Below, piece after piece: positions 1-10,328 of a stretch of DNA of 64,000 nt (its first letter is position 1; every line of letters starts with the position of its first letter). Both the position numbers and the translations under genes were made by a program. Under the pieces are notes generated by a model, which saw nothing but the letters and a program-made list of their open reading frames with translations, had not been told where the DNA came from and made no database searches. Origin of the DNA: Sphaerolaimus hirsutus (lineage: Eukaryota; Nematoda; Chromadorea; Monhysterida; Sphaerolaimidae); NCBI GenBank assembly GCA_964036195.1, contig OZ038456.1, positions 23,227,792 through 23,291,791 on the forward strand, read 5' to 3'.

Positions 1-124
1 TATTTTTTCATCTTTGTATTTATATTGTATATAATTCTGCAATAAAATTACGTAATGATATAAATATAGAATCAAACAATTGTGCGTTTTGTAAAGTTAC
101 CTTAAATGTTTGCTTGGGCCTCTC

Positions 125-638
125 CAGGGGTCTCCTAGGGGGGGGGGGGGCTGGGGGGGGGGCTGCCCCCCCCCAAATCGGCCAGCTATCTATCTATCCC
201 GGAGGTCGCTCAGCTATCTATCTATCCCGAGGCAAAATTTTTGGCTACTACCCCAAAAGACCCCCCCCCCCCAAATCGCTCAGCTATCTATCTATCTGGA
301 GTGGTTTTTGAGAAATTTTGCCCCAATTTTCGCTCAAAATCACTAATGTTCGCACCTTTTTATAGTTTTTCACCATCAAAATCGTGCTTTCCGGCTATAT
401 ACATGGTTATATACCTATTTTTAGCCATTTTATACCTACTTGTGGCTACTTTTAACTGATTATTAGCGATTTTTTCCCCTTTCTGCCTTCTTAACCTTGA
501 AAAAGCCTATATATTGTGCCCCCGCCAGCCCCCCCCCCAAGCCCCCCCCCAGAGAATTTTTCCAGCTATCTATCCCTCCGGAGGAGCGATTTGCTATCTA
601 TCCAGCCCCCGCGAGGGCCAAAATCCTGGAGACCCCTG
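125..638. mobile_element. hAT-like MITE, CAGGGGTCTCC family (A1)
   Basis: Both ends carry the inverted repeat CAGGGGTCTCC. The element is bounded by a perfect 8-bp duplication GGCCTCTC (117-124 and 639-646). The paralogous site at 39653-39660 holds a single GGCCTCTC, so the insertion is confirmed by an empty site. The interior has homopolymeric G and C runs and repeated CAGCTATCTATC motifs. No coding sequence was seen. An 8-bp TSD with a CAGGG-type end is the hAT signature. Relatives lie at 27895-28163, about 34185-34390, 35815-36250 and 40925-41353, and diverged pieces near both N gaps. Confidence 0.93.
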
Positions 639-733
639 GGCCTCTCTCGATGGCGTTATTTCGTTCTATTTATCGTGTATTTTATAGTTTGCGTATTTTG
701 TTCGCGTGTGCCTTCAGCCAAGTGTTTATCGAC

Positions 734-984
734 TAGTGATGGAATGGCGCCAGTGGCGCTTGACACCATTTTTCAGTGGCGTCCTTGGCGCCTGGCTGCC
801 AGTTCTAACAGATGGCCACAAATGTGCTTTCAGGGTGAACTCGTACAAGAGCGATACAATTTGAAGGGGGGGGGGGCAAGATTCGATATTGACTTAACAT
901 TGCTGGAAACGACAGATTTTTGTCCTACTGCCCTTTCGCCAAATGGCTCTTGTCGACGTGCTTTCTGGCGCTTTTCCACCACTA
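734..984. repeat. TAGTGATGG...CCACCACTA repeat with GGCGCC motifs
   Basis: The segment is bounded by TAGTGATGG and an imperfect reverse complement, with ATGGCGCC/GGCGC motifs inside. It resembles the elements with clear duplications at 4743-4871 and 42180-42326. It is present in both segmental copies (also about 39732-39988), and no target duplication is visible here. Confidence 0.45.
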
Positions 985-1073
985 GTGCCGCCCACGTGCC
1001 GGTACACATGTAACCCAGTGCTCATGTAACCCGCTGCACATGCAGACCGCCACTCACCCAAGCAGCTGCTGCG

Positions 1074-1118
1074 ATGGACCCGGCCGTGCCCGACGCAGGG
1101 CAAAGTCGCCTGCTCAGG
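1074..1118 (+). CDS. F-box/LRR family copy A, exon 1
   Basis: Fifteen codons starting MDPAVPDAGQSRLLR end in a GTCAGT donor in phase 0. The same ATG-led exon recurs at 40075, 31068 and 58984, always followed by GT and each embedded in a duplicated upstream region. Conservation of the codons next to a splice donor is the reason to call it a first coding exon. An upstream ATG (at 1040) in a different frame could form a short uORF. Joined in phase 0 it would lead into the F-box exon, but in copy A that exon carries an indel at its acceptor, so this copy is probably not functional. Confidence 0.6.
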
Positions 1119-1626
1119 GTCAGTTACCCTGCACATTTATGTCACTGGTCCATGCGTTTTATGTTGCTTGTACCCAGTTGTTTGTGGGTGAATTCTGTGG
1201 TGCCTAGTTTTGTATGGCACAGCTGCTCTGTATTCAAGAAGATTCGTGTGGCATTTCTGGATTACATTATCGTTGGTTTTTGTGAAGTGAGCTTGTGGCC
1301 TGTAGACTTTTTTATATCAATTGCTGTCTAGCAAATATACAGAGCGCAGTGTTTATACGAGAAACAAGCCTGGAGTCCAAATCCAACTCCAAACTCAACT
1401 GCTCAAATGGTTTAATATTTACATAAACATAGATGTTACAATTACTGAACTTTTTTTCATTGTATATGTTCATGTTCAAAGTATATTCAAAGTGTATTTC
1501 CTCGAAATACCCCCTCAACATGGACACAATGAATTTGGAAACCCACCTCGAAATACCCCCCCAAATTTAGTGTATAGAGCACGTAAATAACAAAAGCTGC
1601 GATTTGTGACCCGGGAAACATCGAAC

Positions 1627-2061
1627 CAGTGGCGTAGCCCAAATTTTTGAGCGGGGGCGGATCGTATACGGAATCCGGCTAACGGGGGGAGGGGCAGCAC
1701 ACCCCCCCCTAAAATTTGACCCCCGTAGCAGCGGAAAGGAGTTATGGCGCTGGCGCTATTCATGGGCGCCGCGCCATGGCGTGATTGGCATTGAGAATGG
1801 CGCCAATGTTTACTATGTAAGACATATATATACCTAAAATTATGATAATTGGCACCGCATTTTGTAATTTGTACCGGTTTTAACACTCCGGAAATGTATA
1901 TATGTAAATATAAAAGAGGATCTCGCAAATGCGCGCTAGCGCGCCAAATTTTTTCAAATCACCTACAAAGTCGCTTTAGAATCTGCCATTTCTGGCATCT
2001 TTTCTGTCCCGCCCGGGACGAGGGGGGCAGCCCCCCCCCCCGCCGCCTGGCTACGCCACTG
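1627..2061. mobile_element. MITE, CAGTGGCGTAGCC family (F1)
   Basis: The ends are CAGTGGCGTAGCC and its reverse complement GGCTACGCCACTG. The flanking 8-mers are CATCGAAC and CACAGAAC; the paralogue at 40625 reads CATAGAAC, one mismatch from the right one, so an eroded 8-bp duplication is likely. Inside are G/C runs, ATGGCGCC repeats and a GCGCGCTAGCGCGC palindrome near 1933. A right-truncated copy begins at about 40633. Confidence 0.75.
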
Positions 2062-2071
2062 CACAGAACAC

Positions 2072-2552
2072 TAACGATGGCAAAAAAAAAGATTTGTAAA
2101 TTCGAAAACGTTTTCGAATTTTAGAATTTTTTTGGACTTTTCGAATTTTTGAGCACGCGGTGAAAAAATACATAAAAATCGATTTTTTTTCAAAAGATTC
2201 GAAAATTCAAAAAGACTTCTAATTTTTGAAGTTTTGAATTTTTTAGAGCATTTTTGGTTGAAAATGGGTAAAAAATGAGAAGTTTAACTCAAAACATCAG
2301 TTTTGAATGTATTTTTTTTGTAGCGGCAGAAGTTCAACGTGCAATATATGTCCGCGGTAACAGTATACAATGATGTAACACATTAAGATATATTGAAAAC
2401 TCAGATTAAAAATTCAAAAATGCAATAATTCTATGAAATTTTTTCGAAAAGTCGAAACGTATTTTTGGAAAAAATTCGAAATTCGAAAAGTCATTTTGGA
2501 AAAAAACACTTAAAAATTTAAATACTTTTTTCGAGAGGGTGTGCCATCGTTA
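2072..2552. mobile_element. hAT-like MITE, TAACGATGGCA family (G1)
   Basis: The inverted ends TAACGATGGCA (2072-2082) and TGCCATCGTTA (2542-2552) are flanked by a perfect 8-bp duplication CAGAACAC (2064-2071, 2553-2560). It landed directly in the right target duplication of the preceding element, so it is the younger of the two. The interior is AT-rich, with repeated TTCGAAAA/TTTTCGAA motifs in both orientations and no coding potential. Confidence 0.92.
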
Positions 2553-2606
2553 CAGAACACACGTTAACAGCAATGTCTGTGCTAGGTTAGAACGTTAACA
2601 GCAATA

Positions 2607-4262
2607 AACACCTTCCCGGTCAAGTAAGCCACCCATTTTTTTATTTCACTTCAGAAGCTATATCTCGGGCTATGATGGGGTTATAGAGCTGAAACTTTGT
2701 GAATATAGAGTTGTAACATCCCTCTACTCTGGATCAATGGGGGGAGGCATGGAGACTAACTACAGGGTGGGTTGCCCTATATGCAACAATTTTTTTCCGG
2801 GTTTTCAGTGTCCCAAACAAGTACACCACCCACTTGATTAGCTACACTAAAGGGGCTGTATCTCCAGTTGTATGGGTGGTAGAAAGCTAAAATTTTGGGG
2901 GAATTTTGGCAACACCCACCCCTACTATACACCAGTGGGGCAGCTCCCGACGACCCACTCAGTTTGTGCCGCTGTGTATAAAGTGGTTTTTTTTTTAAAA
3001 ACGACCCAAGTGTTCCAAGCAAGTTCACCACCTAAACAAATTTAAAAAAGTTTTGAGAACATACCTTATATAAAAACTGAATCTGGGTTTTAACCCTAGT
3101 TCTGCTAATTGAATTTTTTTCCTTTGTTTGGCCACCCCCATCATAAATGGCAGACCAAAAAATTCACTTTAAACCAATTTTTTGTTCCACACTTTAAAAG
3201 TTGGTTTACAAAGTTCAGTAGAGGAGGGTCTAATGTTCAAAGTTACGTAAACAACATGACCTCCAAAATAACAACATAAGGAAATTTATTTGGGGTAAAT
3301 TCTATGATGTCATAATGATGTCATTGCAGGAACAAAATTTTACAGAATTTTCACTTTTTCATTCCACCCAAATAAATTTACTTATGTTGCCATTTTGGAC
3401 GTCATGTTGTTTACGTAACTTTGAACCTTAGACCCTCCTCTACTGAACTTTGTAAACCAACTTTAAAAGTATGATACAAAAAATTGGTTTAAAGTGAAAT
3501 TTTCAGTCTGCTGTTTATGGGACAGTGTGGGTGCCCTACTGAAAAATTTTTAAGGAGCAGAACTAGGGTTCAAATCTGATTCAGTTTTATATTAGGTATG
3601 TTGTTGCAACATTTTTTTAATGCAGTTGGGTGATGAACTTGTTTTGGGACACTTGGGGCAGTTTTTAGAAAATGGTCAACTTTATATGCAGTGACCCATG
3701 CTTTAGTGGGTCATCAGCAGCCGCCCCACTGGTGTATTGTGAGAGGGTGTAGCGGCCGTAATGAAAACCCGGCCGTAATGAAAGCCTGGTCGTAATGTAT
3801 GCCTACCCGGCCGTAATGAAAGCCTGGCCGTGATGTAGGGGATGCTACATTACGGCCAGGCTTTCATTACGGCCGGGTAGGCATACATTACGGCCAGGCT
3901 TTCATTACGGCCGGGTTTTCATTACAGCGAGGCCCCCGTCGTATTGTGAGGGGGTTGTTGGCAAGACATCCCCCAAATTTCAGCTTTCTACCGCCCTCAC
4001 AGCTTGGGATATAGCCTTCAAAGTGTAGCTAATCAAGTGGGTGGTGAACTTGCTTGGGACACCAAAAATGCCACAAAAATTGTTGCATATAGGGCGACCA
4101 ACCCTGTAGTGAGTCGCCGCACCTCCCCCCATTGTTGGGGAGTAAGGAAGTCTTACAACTTTATATATACAAAGTTTCAGCCTTATAACACCCCCATGGA
4201 CAGAGATATTGCATTCGAAGTGAAATAAAAAAATGGGTGGTGAACTTGTCCGGGAAGGTGTT
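2607..4262. mobile_element. Large foldback element flanked by TA (N1)
   Basis: Its ends are AACACCTTCCC and GGGAAGGTGTT, each bordered by TA. Inverted similarity runs through almost the whole element: the arms 2607-3310 and about 3340-4262 face each other, including mirrored blocks such as GGGTTGCCCTATATGCAAC with GTTGCATATAGGGCGACCAACC. Siblings with the same ends and TA flanks are at 10329-11466 and 48942-49228. TA flanks fit Tc1/mariner-type integration; no transposase was seen. A GC-rich palindrome is inserted in the right arm. Confidence 0.85.
3751..3930. mobile_element. GC-rich palindrome of CGGCCGTAATG repeats (O1)
   Basis: Two inverted arms of about 85 bp (3752-3836 and 3846-3929) are built from CGGCCGTAATGAAA units. 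The sequence on both sides contains GTATTGTGAG(A/G)GGG (3733-3746 and 3941-3954), a likely target duplication of 10-14 bp, so the inserted segment is roughly 3747-3940. The mirrored arm of the host foldback lacks it. A cousin made of CGGCCGTAAAGTAAACC units lies at 58572-58935. Confidence 0.75.
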
Positions 4263-4412
4263 TATATAAAAATTTATGTTTGTTGTAGGCAGAAAGAGTG
4301 ATCGAGATATAGGTGTCTGACACAACAATTATTCAATTTTCGTGACATAAAGAAAGTTGAAAGCCCAAAAAGTTTTTGTCGTCACACCGTGTGAGTGTAA
4401 ACGCCGCTTTAG

Positions 4413-4672
4413 GCGTTATGTTTCCACGGAATATAGTGTTGTTTTATTCTCAGCTGTTGGAGGGGCCCACGTATGTGCCGCACGTGCTGGAGGCGATTCT
4501 GCTGTACGCGTGCCCCGCCCCCCAACAGCTGTGCGCGCTGGTGTCGCCCCTGTGCTCGCGGCTCTGGGCGTTCGTGTACTCGCAGCCGAGGCTGTGGCGC
4601 CAACTGAAAGTTGACGGTCATCGGAGGAAGAACAATACTGATGCATTGGGCAGCTTGTTCCAGCGGCCACAG
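4413..4672 (+). pseudogene. F-box/LRR family copy A, exon 2 (F-box exon) with acceptor indel
   Basis: The reading frame from 4418 encodes an F-box-like segment with the core PTYVPHVLEAILLYACPAPQ, then QLCALVSPLCSRLWAFVYS and an LWRQLKVDG tail. That is the usual F-box pattern of a hydrophobic start, L(P)xxxL/I, an LCxLxxLCxRL core and a closing W. F-boxes bind Skp1 in SCF ubiquitin ligases. The exon ends CCACAG before GTTTGAGG in phase 0, as in copies B and C. At the start, copy B reads GCGTTTGTG after the acceptor and copy A reads GCGTTATG, one base fewer, so phase-0 entry from exon 1 would shift the frame. No exon 3 was found downstream before the truncated exon 4, so I call it a decayed copy. 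Confidence 0.7.
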
Positions 4673-4742
4673 GTTTGAGGGGGGGGGCATTTTGCGAGTG
4701 TCTCACTTTGAAACCTGGTTATATTGGCAGATGAGTCCTGGC

Positions 4743-4871
4743 CAGTGATGTAAAAGCGCCATGGCGCTGGCGCCAAAGCAAAAAGTGCCATGGCGCTTTT
4801 GGCGCTTGGCGCTTTTTTCCTGTGGCGCCATTGACGCTTGGCGATAAGTTCTGGCGCTTTTCACATCACTA
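4743..4871. mobile_element. hAT-like MITE, CAGTGATGT...ACATCACTA (AB1)
   Basis: The ends CAGTGATGT and ACATCACTA are bounded by a perfect 8-bp duplication GTCCTGGC (4735-4742, 4872-4879). The interior is a GCGCCATGGCGCTGGCGCC-type repeat. The orthologous insertion in copy B (42180-42326) has the same target duplication but is 18 bp longer through expansion of the GGCGC units. It therefore predates that duplication, and its interior is length-unstable. Confidence 0.9.
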
Positions 4872-5015
4872 GTCCTGGCGGTACAATATCACGCCCCTGC
4901 TCTGGGATTTTATTTCATGACAAATTTCGCACTGTCAATCGTGGTCCGGAAACCCAGCTGCACATCCATATTTACAACCCGGATCAAAGAATGTGTTTCA
5001 AGTTAATGTGAAAAC

Positions 5016-5405
5016 TAGGGATGGCCAAGGTTTTTTTCAAATGTTTTTTAAGACCATCGAAACCGTTTTTTAAACACTTTAGTACTAAGCACTAGGTATT
5101 TTGCAATTTTTTTGCACGCAAGCGCGCAATTTCACCCGCACTTTACCATTTGTGGTGGTTTTCAATGGTTTTGGAGCATTTTTAGTGTAAAAGGTTCCAT
5201 TTGTTAATTGTTTGTGCTATTATGTCATAATCTGCCACGATGCGCTAGTGTAGTACCTAATATACAGCCATTGTGCCCCACATATGTGAACAGTGTGAAG
5301 CACCACTGCCAATGTGTAAGCCTGCTCTCATATTCTTATTAAGACACTTTTCCACACCCAACATCACTTGTCACGAAGTCACGAATGTTCGACAAAATGT
5401 GATAC
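5016..5405. mobile_element. TAGGGATGGCC element, left part
   Basis: It begins TAGGGATGGCCAAGG after GTGAAAAC, exactly as the complete element at 42467 does, and shares its TTTTGCACGCAAGCGCGCAATTTCAC block and CACTAGTGTAGTA motif. It has the empty TA site (5254-5255) where copy B carries the element at 42729-43988. The right end is missing; the sequence passes into the inverted-repeat unit beginning at 5406. Confidence 0.7.
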
Positions 5406-6072
5406 TAACGCCAAACAAAAAGTGGACGCTGCCTCCACAGCAAATAGAGATGAAGTGTGTCTCTCAAATGGACATGAACCCTTCAACTATCTGAGACAGT
5501 GTTAGACGTACACATCCATGTAAAAAAAGTTTCACACCCTTCAACTATCTGAGACAAAAAGGAAAAGAATTCACTCAAGTTTATCACAGCTGCGTGAGCT
5601 GTGCTATGTGTGTGTTTAAAACCAAAAAGCTCACGCTGCTATGATAAACTTGAGTGAATTTTTTTCCTTTTTGTCTCAGATAGTTGAAGGGTGTGAAACT
5701 TTCTTTACATGGATGTGTACGTCTAACACTGTAATCTGCCTTGAAAACTATTGAATAAGTAAAAGTCTGGGTTCCATGTGAGACATTTCTCACAATGCAG
5801 ATGTAATGATATATTGCTTTTGTGCATTTAACAGTCAATACATGTAACTCTTGTGATGTAATACAAATAGTTTCTTTATTCAGGTGGGATATGTAACCAC
5901 AGTAAAGTGTGTTATCAGTGAAGTGTATGCCATTTTCTAAGCAATGATACATTACTTTTGTGCATCCAATATATATTAATGTCCATTTGAGAGACGCACT
6001 TCATGTCCATTTGAGAGACACACTTCATCTCTATTTGCTGTGGAGGCAGCGTCCACTTTTTGTTTGGCGTTA
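5406..6072. mobile_element. Inverted-repeat element, TAACGCCAAAC ends (K1)
   Basis: About 70 bp at the left (TAACGCCAAACAAAAAGTGG onward) recurs inverted at about 5983-6072, where the GTCCATTTGAGAGAC tail is present twice in tandem. No convincing duplication flanks it. The palindrome at 5497-5731 is nested inside. No gene was recognised. Confidence 0.65.
5497..5731. mobile_element. Near-perfect palindrome, CAGTGTTAGACG ends (L1)
   Basis: Arms of about 105 bp (5497-5600 and 5628-5731) are separated by a short spacer near 5601-5627. A CAGTG terminus and a TA on the right side suggest a mariner-type foldback, but the left TA is absent. CCTTCAACTATCTGAGACA also occurs just outside the left end, as a direct repeat. 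Confidence 0.7.
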
Positions 6073-6178
6073 GCCATTTTTTTACTGATATACTTCTTTT
6101 TGTGTGGCCAGTGGCCCAGGCTTCCCCGAATGACACCCAGTAGGTGTCTTGCTGAACAATATATAAATATGCTGGCGA

Positions 6179-6345
6179 GTAGATGGTGCTACTCCACAAA
6201 AATGGCACCATTTTGGAGTAGATGGCACTGCTGTTTTGGAGTAGATGGCGCCATCCATGAAAATGATGCTGCTTTGGAGTAGTTGGCGCCACTCCATGAA
6301 AATGGCACCATTTTGGTATAGATGGCACCACTCCATAAAATTGCA
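6179..6345. repeat. Minisatellite of about 40 bp, GTAGATGGCRCCACTCCA
   Basis: Roughly four imperfect units contain GTAGATGGCACC, CTCCATGAAAATGG and CACCATTTTGGA. Open frames here are by-products of the periodicity. Confidence 0.75.
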
Positions 6346-6719
6346 CAATTGGAAATTATAACCATTGAAGACCCATATAGTGGCAGTATCACATCAAACA
6401 GCAGTATATTTTGATCAAAAATATGCAACCCATAACTTGGATGAGGGCCAAGTTTATATGTGACAGGGTGAATTTCATCCTACAAATATTGGCTGGCATG
6501 GTGCCAGCATGTGCCAACGATATTTGCATATGCTATGTGTTAAATGACATATCCAAAGCTCATTGAGAAATGTCTCTTAAATGAAATTGGTCCACCATTA
6601 AGAGTTAAGGAGTGTATCATAATTCTATGTACAACTCATATTTGTGACAATAGCATAATGTGATTGTTCACAAAAAAAAATTAACTAGAAATATGGATCA
6701 CAGTTCAGTATCCATTTAT

Positions 6720-8385
6720 CAAAGTTTTTCAATTTAATTTTTTACTTGCCATTTCACTTCTCATTTGACTTTTGCCAATTTTCTTTGCAATTCACTTCGC
6801 ACTTCTCTTTTTACTTGCCATTTGACTTGCCACTTTAGACTTGACATTTATAACTTGACATTTGACTTGATATTTGATCACTTGACATTTAACTTGACAA
6901 TTGACTTGACATTTACCACTTGAAATTTGACTTGACATATGACTTGTTATTTGACTTTTGACATGACATTGATCAGATGACATTAAACTTGACATTTGAC
7001 TTGACATTTGACATGACATTTGACATGACATTTGACATGACATTTATCACTTGACATTAAGCTTGACATTTAACTTGACATTTGACATGACATTTTACTT
7101 GAAATTTATTACTTGACATTTCACTTGAAATTATTCACTTGGCATTTGACTTAGACATTTCAATTGAAAGTTATCACTTTATATTCACCTTGACATTATC
7201 ACTTGACATTCGACTTGACTTGACTTTAGACTTGACATTTGACTTGACATTTATAACTTGACATTTGACTTGATATTTGAGCACATGACATTTGACTTGA
7301 CATTTGACTTGATATTTGAGCACTTGACATTTAACTTGACATTTGACTTGACATTTGACATGACATTTATCACTTGACATTAAACTTGACATTTCACTTG
7401 AAATTTATCACTTGACATTAAACTTGACATTTGACATGACATTTATCACTTGACATTAAGCTTGACATTTAACTTGACATTTGACCTGAAATTTATTACT
7501 TGACATTTCACTTGAAATTTTTCACTTGACATTTGACTTGACATTTGACATGACATTTATCACTTGACATTAAACTTGACATTTCAGTTGAAATTTACCA
7601 GTTGACATTTGACTTGAAAGTTATCACTTGATATTTGACTTGATATTTTATCACTTGATATTTTATAACTTGACATCTATCACTTGACATTTATCACTTG
7701 ATATTTATCACTTGACATTTATCAGTTGACATTAAACTTGACATTTGACTTGACATTTGACATGACATTTATCACTTGACATTTCACTTGAAATTTATCA
7801 CTTGACGTTAAACTTGACATTTGACATGACATTTATCACTTGAAATTTGACTTGACATATGACTTGATATTTGACTTGACATTTATGAGTTGACATTACA
7901 CTTGACATTTCACTTGAAATTTGTCACTTTACATTTGACTTGACATTTGACATGACATTTATCACTTGACATTAAACTTGACATTTCAATTGAAATTTAT
8001 CAGTTGGCATTTGACTTGACAGTTATCACTTGAAGTTTGACTTGATATTTTATCACTTGATATTTTATAACTTCACATCTATCACTTGACATTTATCACT
8101 TGACATTTATCAATTGACATTTATCAATTGACATTTGTCTTGACATTTATCACTTGACATTGAACTTGACATTTCACTTGACATTTATCACTTGACATCT
8201 ATAATTTGACATTTTTCACTTGACATTTCACTTGAAATCTACCACTTAACATTTATTACTTGATATTTGACTTATTTTGCCTGACATTTATTGCTTGACA
8301 TTTATCACTTGACATTTGACTTGACATTTATAACTCGACGGTTGACTTGACATTAACCACTAGACATTTATGACCTGATAGTAAT
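6720..8385. repeat. Satellite array of ACTTGACATTT / TTTATCACTTGACA units
   Basis: About 1.6 kb of TTGACATTTGAC, TTTATCACTTGACA and TTGACATGACA units of 11-14 bp, organised into higher-order blocks: the run ending in AACTTGACATTTCACTTGAAATTT recurs many times. The first 110 bp carries ACTTGCCATTTCACTTC, the inner repeat of the short elements at 9910-10100 and 23190-23275. The same TTGACATTTGAC motif forms the arms of the element at 34657-35812, so this array may be an expanded transposon arm. Confidence 0.9.
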
Positions 8386-8831
8386 CACCATGCAAGGTCA
8401 CATGCTCAGTATCACATCAAGCAGTAGTTCAGGCATGTTTGCGCATATTACACAAAATAAGCAAACTTGAATAACTTTTGTAAATCTGTACCAAAATCGC
8501 CAAAAATTAGCTCATTCGAAAGCTCTAGTCATGGCGCACACCAACAAATTTTTTTTTTGCCGCATTTGTATTCAAATTTTAAATTTATCGAGGTTTGAAA
8601 ATTTCAAACAGATCCCGTCCCAAAGTGGGCGGAGCCTGTGACAAAAATTAGAAATTAGCCCGAAAATAAGAAATGGCATCATATGCTCTTTCATATGAGC
8701 CATCAACCATGAAAATCGGTCGTGTTTCAAGGAAGTTATTGCAGTTTGAAGATTGTCGGGAGAACAAGAAGAACAACAACAACAACAACAACAAGAACAA
8801 CAACAACACTACTTGAAAAAGAAAATCCGTA
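8386..8831. other. Non-coding, ends in an AAC microsatellite before the gap
   Basis: I see no gene. A CAACAACAACAA-type microsatellite lies at about 8768-8812, immediately left of the assembly gap. Confidence 0.6.
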
Positions 8832-9031
8832 NNNNNNNNNNNNNNNNNNNNNNNNNNNNNNNNNNNNNNNNNNNNNNNNNNNNNNNNNNNNNNNNNNNNN
8901 NNNNNNNNNNNNNNNNNNNNNNNNNNNNNNNNNNNNNNNNNNNNNNNNNNNNNNNNNNNNNNNNNNNNNNNNNNNNNNNNNNNNNNNNNNNNNNNNNNNN
9001 NNNNNNNNNNNNNNNNNNNNNNNNNNNNNNN
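8832..9031. other. Assembly gap (200 N)
   Basis: Exactly 200 N, a placeholder length. The sequence resuming at 9032 (GGGTATTTCGGGTAAGCGTA) matches the right end of the CAGAGTTGT family (compare 37867-37905), so the gap lies inside one of those elements. Confidence 0.97.
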
Positions 9032-9072
9032 CCGGGTATTTCGGGTAAGCGTAAATACGCTTTCGCAACTCT

Positions 9073-9317
9073 GGTGCCTACACACACTAGTTTTCACCGT
9101 GACTTCGTCTGAAATCTGAAATTTTTAAAAATGCAAATAATTGACACACGGTTGAATGATTTTTTTCAAATTAAATTTGAATTAAAATTAAGGTAAATAA
9201 ATTTGAAAATTTGAAAACTAAAACACATATAGCATACAATAAGAGTAGGTGGAATGTCGCCATGTGGCCATTTTAGTTTTCACACGAGTCACGGTGAAAA
9301 CTAGTGTGTGTAGGGCC
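9073..9317. mobile_element. Inverted-repeat element, GGTGCCTACACACACTAG
   Basis: The left end GGTGCCTACACACACTAG plus TTTTCACCGTGACT recurs inverted at 9284-9317. The ends resemble the PIF/Harbinger-like unit at 60234. No duplication is visible because it abuts another element end. Confidence 0.65.
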
Positions 9318-9660
9318 ATTGTCGTTGAGCCGAAAATGCAAAAATGGCTTGTTCTCACATCACATGGTCGCCGAAAGTAATATCGACCATGAACTGAGCG
9401 AAAATCATCTGTCCAAACTTGAATGTGAGACATAAGTATTAGGAATTAAGTCCAACAACATTGTAGAGTTTCATGTCCGCCGAGTATACGCGACTCCACC
9501 TTTTTATTTTCAAATATTTTTATTTTTGTGAAAGTGCATTCATAAAATTTTGAAAAAGTATATGTATCTCCCACCAATATATATTTATAAAAGTTATCTT
9601 TGAGAAAAGTCAGAACAACCGTTTTGATCAATGTTATTACTTAAAGTCTTTATTGGAGTT

Positions 9661-9830
9661 CCGGGCCACTCCCAGACCCTGTAAAATGTCAAATGACATG
9701 CAAAGTGTCAAAAGTCATGGAAAATTCCCCTACAAAATGGCAACTAGATTGCCATTTTGAAAGGGGAACTTTCCATCACTTGTGACACTTTGCATGACTA
9801 AGACATTTAACATGGTCTGGGATTGGCACC
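9661..9830. mobile_element. Palindromic MITE, CACTCCCAGACCCTGTAAAATG (B family)
   Basis: Arms beginning GGGCCACTCCCAGACCCTG and ending GGTCTGGGATTGGCACC face each other around an ATGGCAA/TTGCCAT centre. The family recurs at 14827-15032, 28380-29047 and 34657-35812, with fragments at 11693. No target duplication was seen. Confidence 0.7.
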
Positions 9831-9909
9831 TCGTATTCTCCCGATTTAGCTGAATATTACGCATAAATATCTTAGATAGAACGGGATCACCTAGGTCGCA
9901 TTTATCCAG

Positions 9910-10100
9910 GGGCTAGTTCCGCAAATTGAGAAGTGAGAAGTGAAATGGCAAATGCGAAGTGAAATGAGAAGTGAATTGAGAAGGAATTGGCAAAAGCGAA
10001 GGGAAATCACTTTTTTTTTTCTTCGCTTTTGCCAATTTACTTGCCATTTCACTTCGCTTTTGCCAATTTTCATCTCAATTCACTTCGCATTTGGATTGTT
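9910..10100. mobile_element. Short foldback of AAGTGAAATGGCAAA units
   Basis: GCTAGTTCCGCAAATTGAGAAG leads into GAAGTGAAATGGCAAAAGCG units, which are mirrored after 10015. The end resembles the GTTCCGCAAGTGGACAAG family at 12280, with a different interior repeat. A right-end fragment is at 23190-23275. Confidence 0.6.
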
Positions 10101-10328
10101 ACTTGCAGCGTTAGCAACGACGGCGCCCCCCAAAAAGGTGAGGCCAATGCCAAGTGCCGCGAGTAAGAATCGTTTTTGCTTGGGCCCCTCCGCTGCCGCT
10201 GCATTCCCTTCGAGGAATTCGCACGCCGTCCTGGTTTCAGCCTGCGCATCGAGTTTAGCATTCCAAAAATATCTGGGAGATTTATATCTAAAAATATAAT
10301 CAAATATAGAATCTCTTATTTAATAATA
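10101..10328. other. Unassigned, locally GC-rich
   Basis: Contains a GC-rich patch (10120-10260) on neither strand of which I can recognise a protein. It could be an exon remnant; there is no clear splice pattern. Confidence 0.3.

Larger units (their letters stand above)
1..1840. repeat. Segmental duplication 1, left copy
   Basis: This stretch matches 39537-40842 almost base for base, apart from the MITE at 125-638 and small indels. It carries the upstream region and first exon of an F-box/LRR family copy plus the start of the following intron. The match holds through exon 1, a CTCGAAATACCCC motif and the left part of the element beginning at 1627. After about 1840 the copies diverge because the right copy has a TA-flanked insertion at the corresponding place. 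Confidence 0.9.

Noticed and set aside
3751-3930. A CRISPR-like array from the regular CGGCCGTAATG units.
   Set aside because: The units are inverted about a centre with no spacers; it is a palindromic insertion with a flanking repeat.
4416-4706. Antisense alanine-rich frames over the F-box exon (also at 41800 and 61018).
   Set aside because: They are shadows of the GC-rich F-box exon; only the plus frame is conserved with matching splice sites in all copies.
6792-7392. Long open frames reading MSCQMSCQMSSQ and similar.
   Set aside because: They are translations of the TTGACATTT satellite; the periodicity removes stops.
8753-8830. Polyglutamine-like frame before the gap.
   Set aside because: A CAA/AAC microsatellite with no surrounding exon features.
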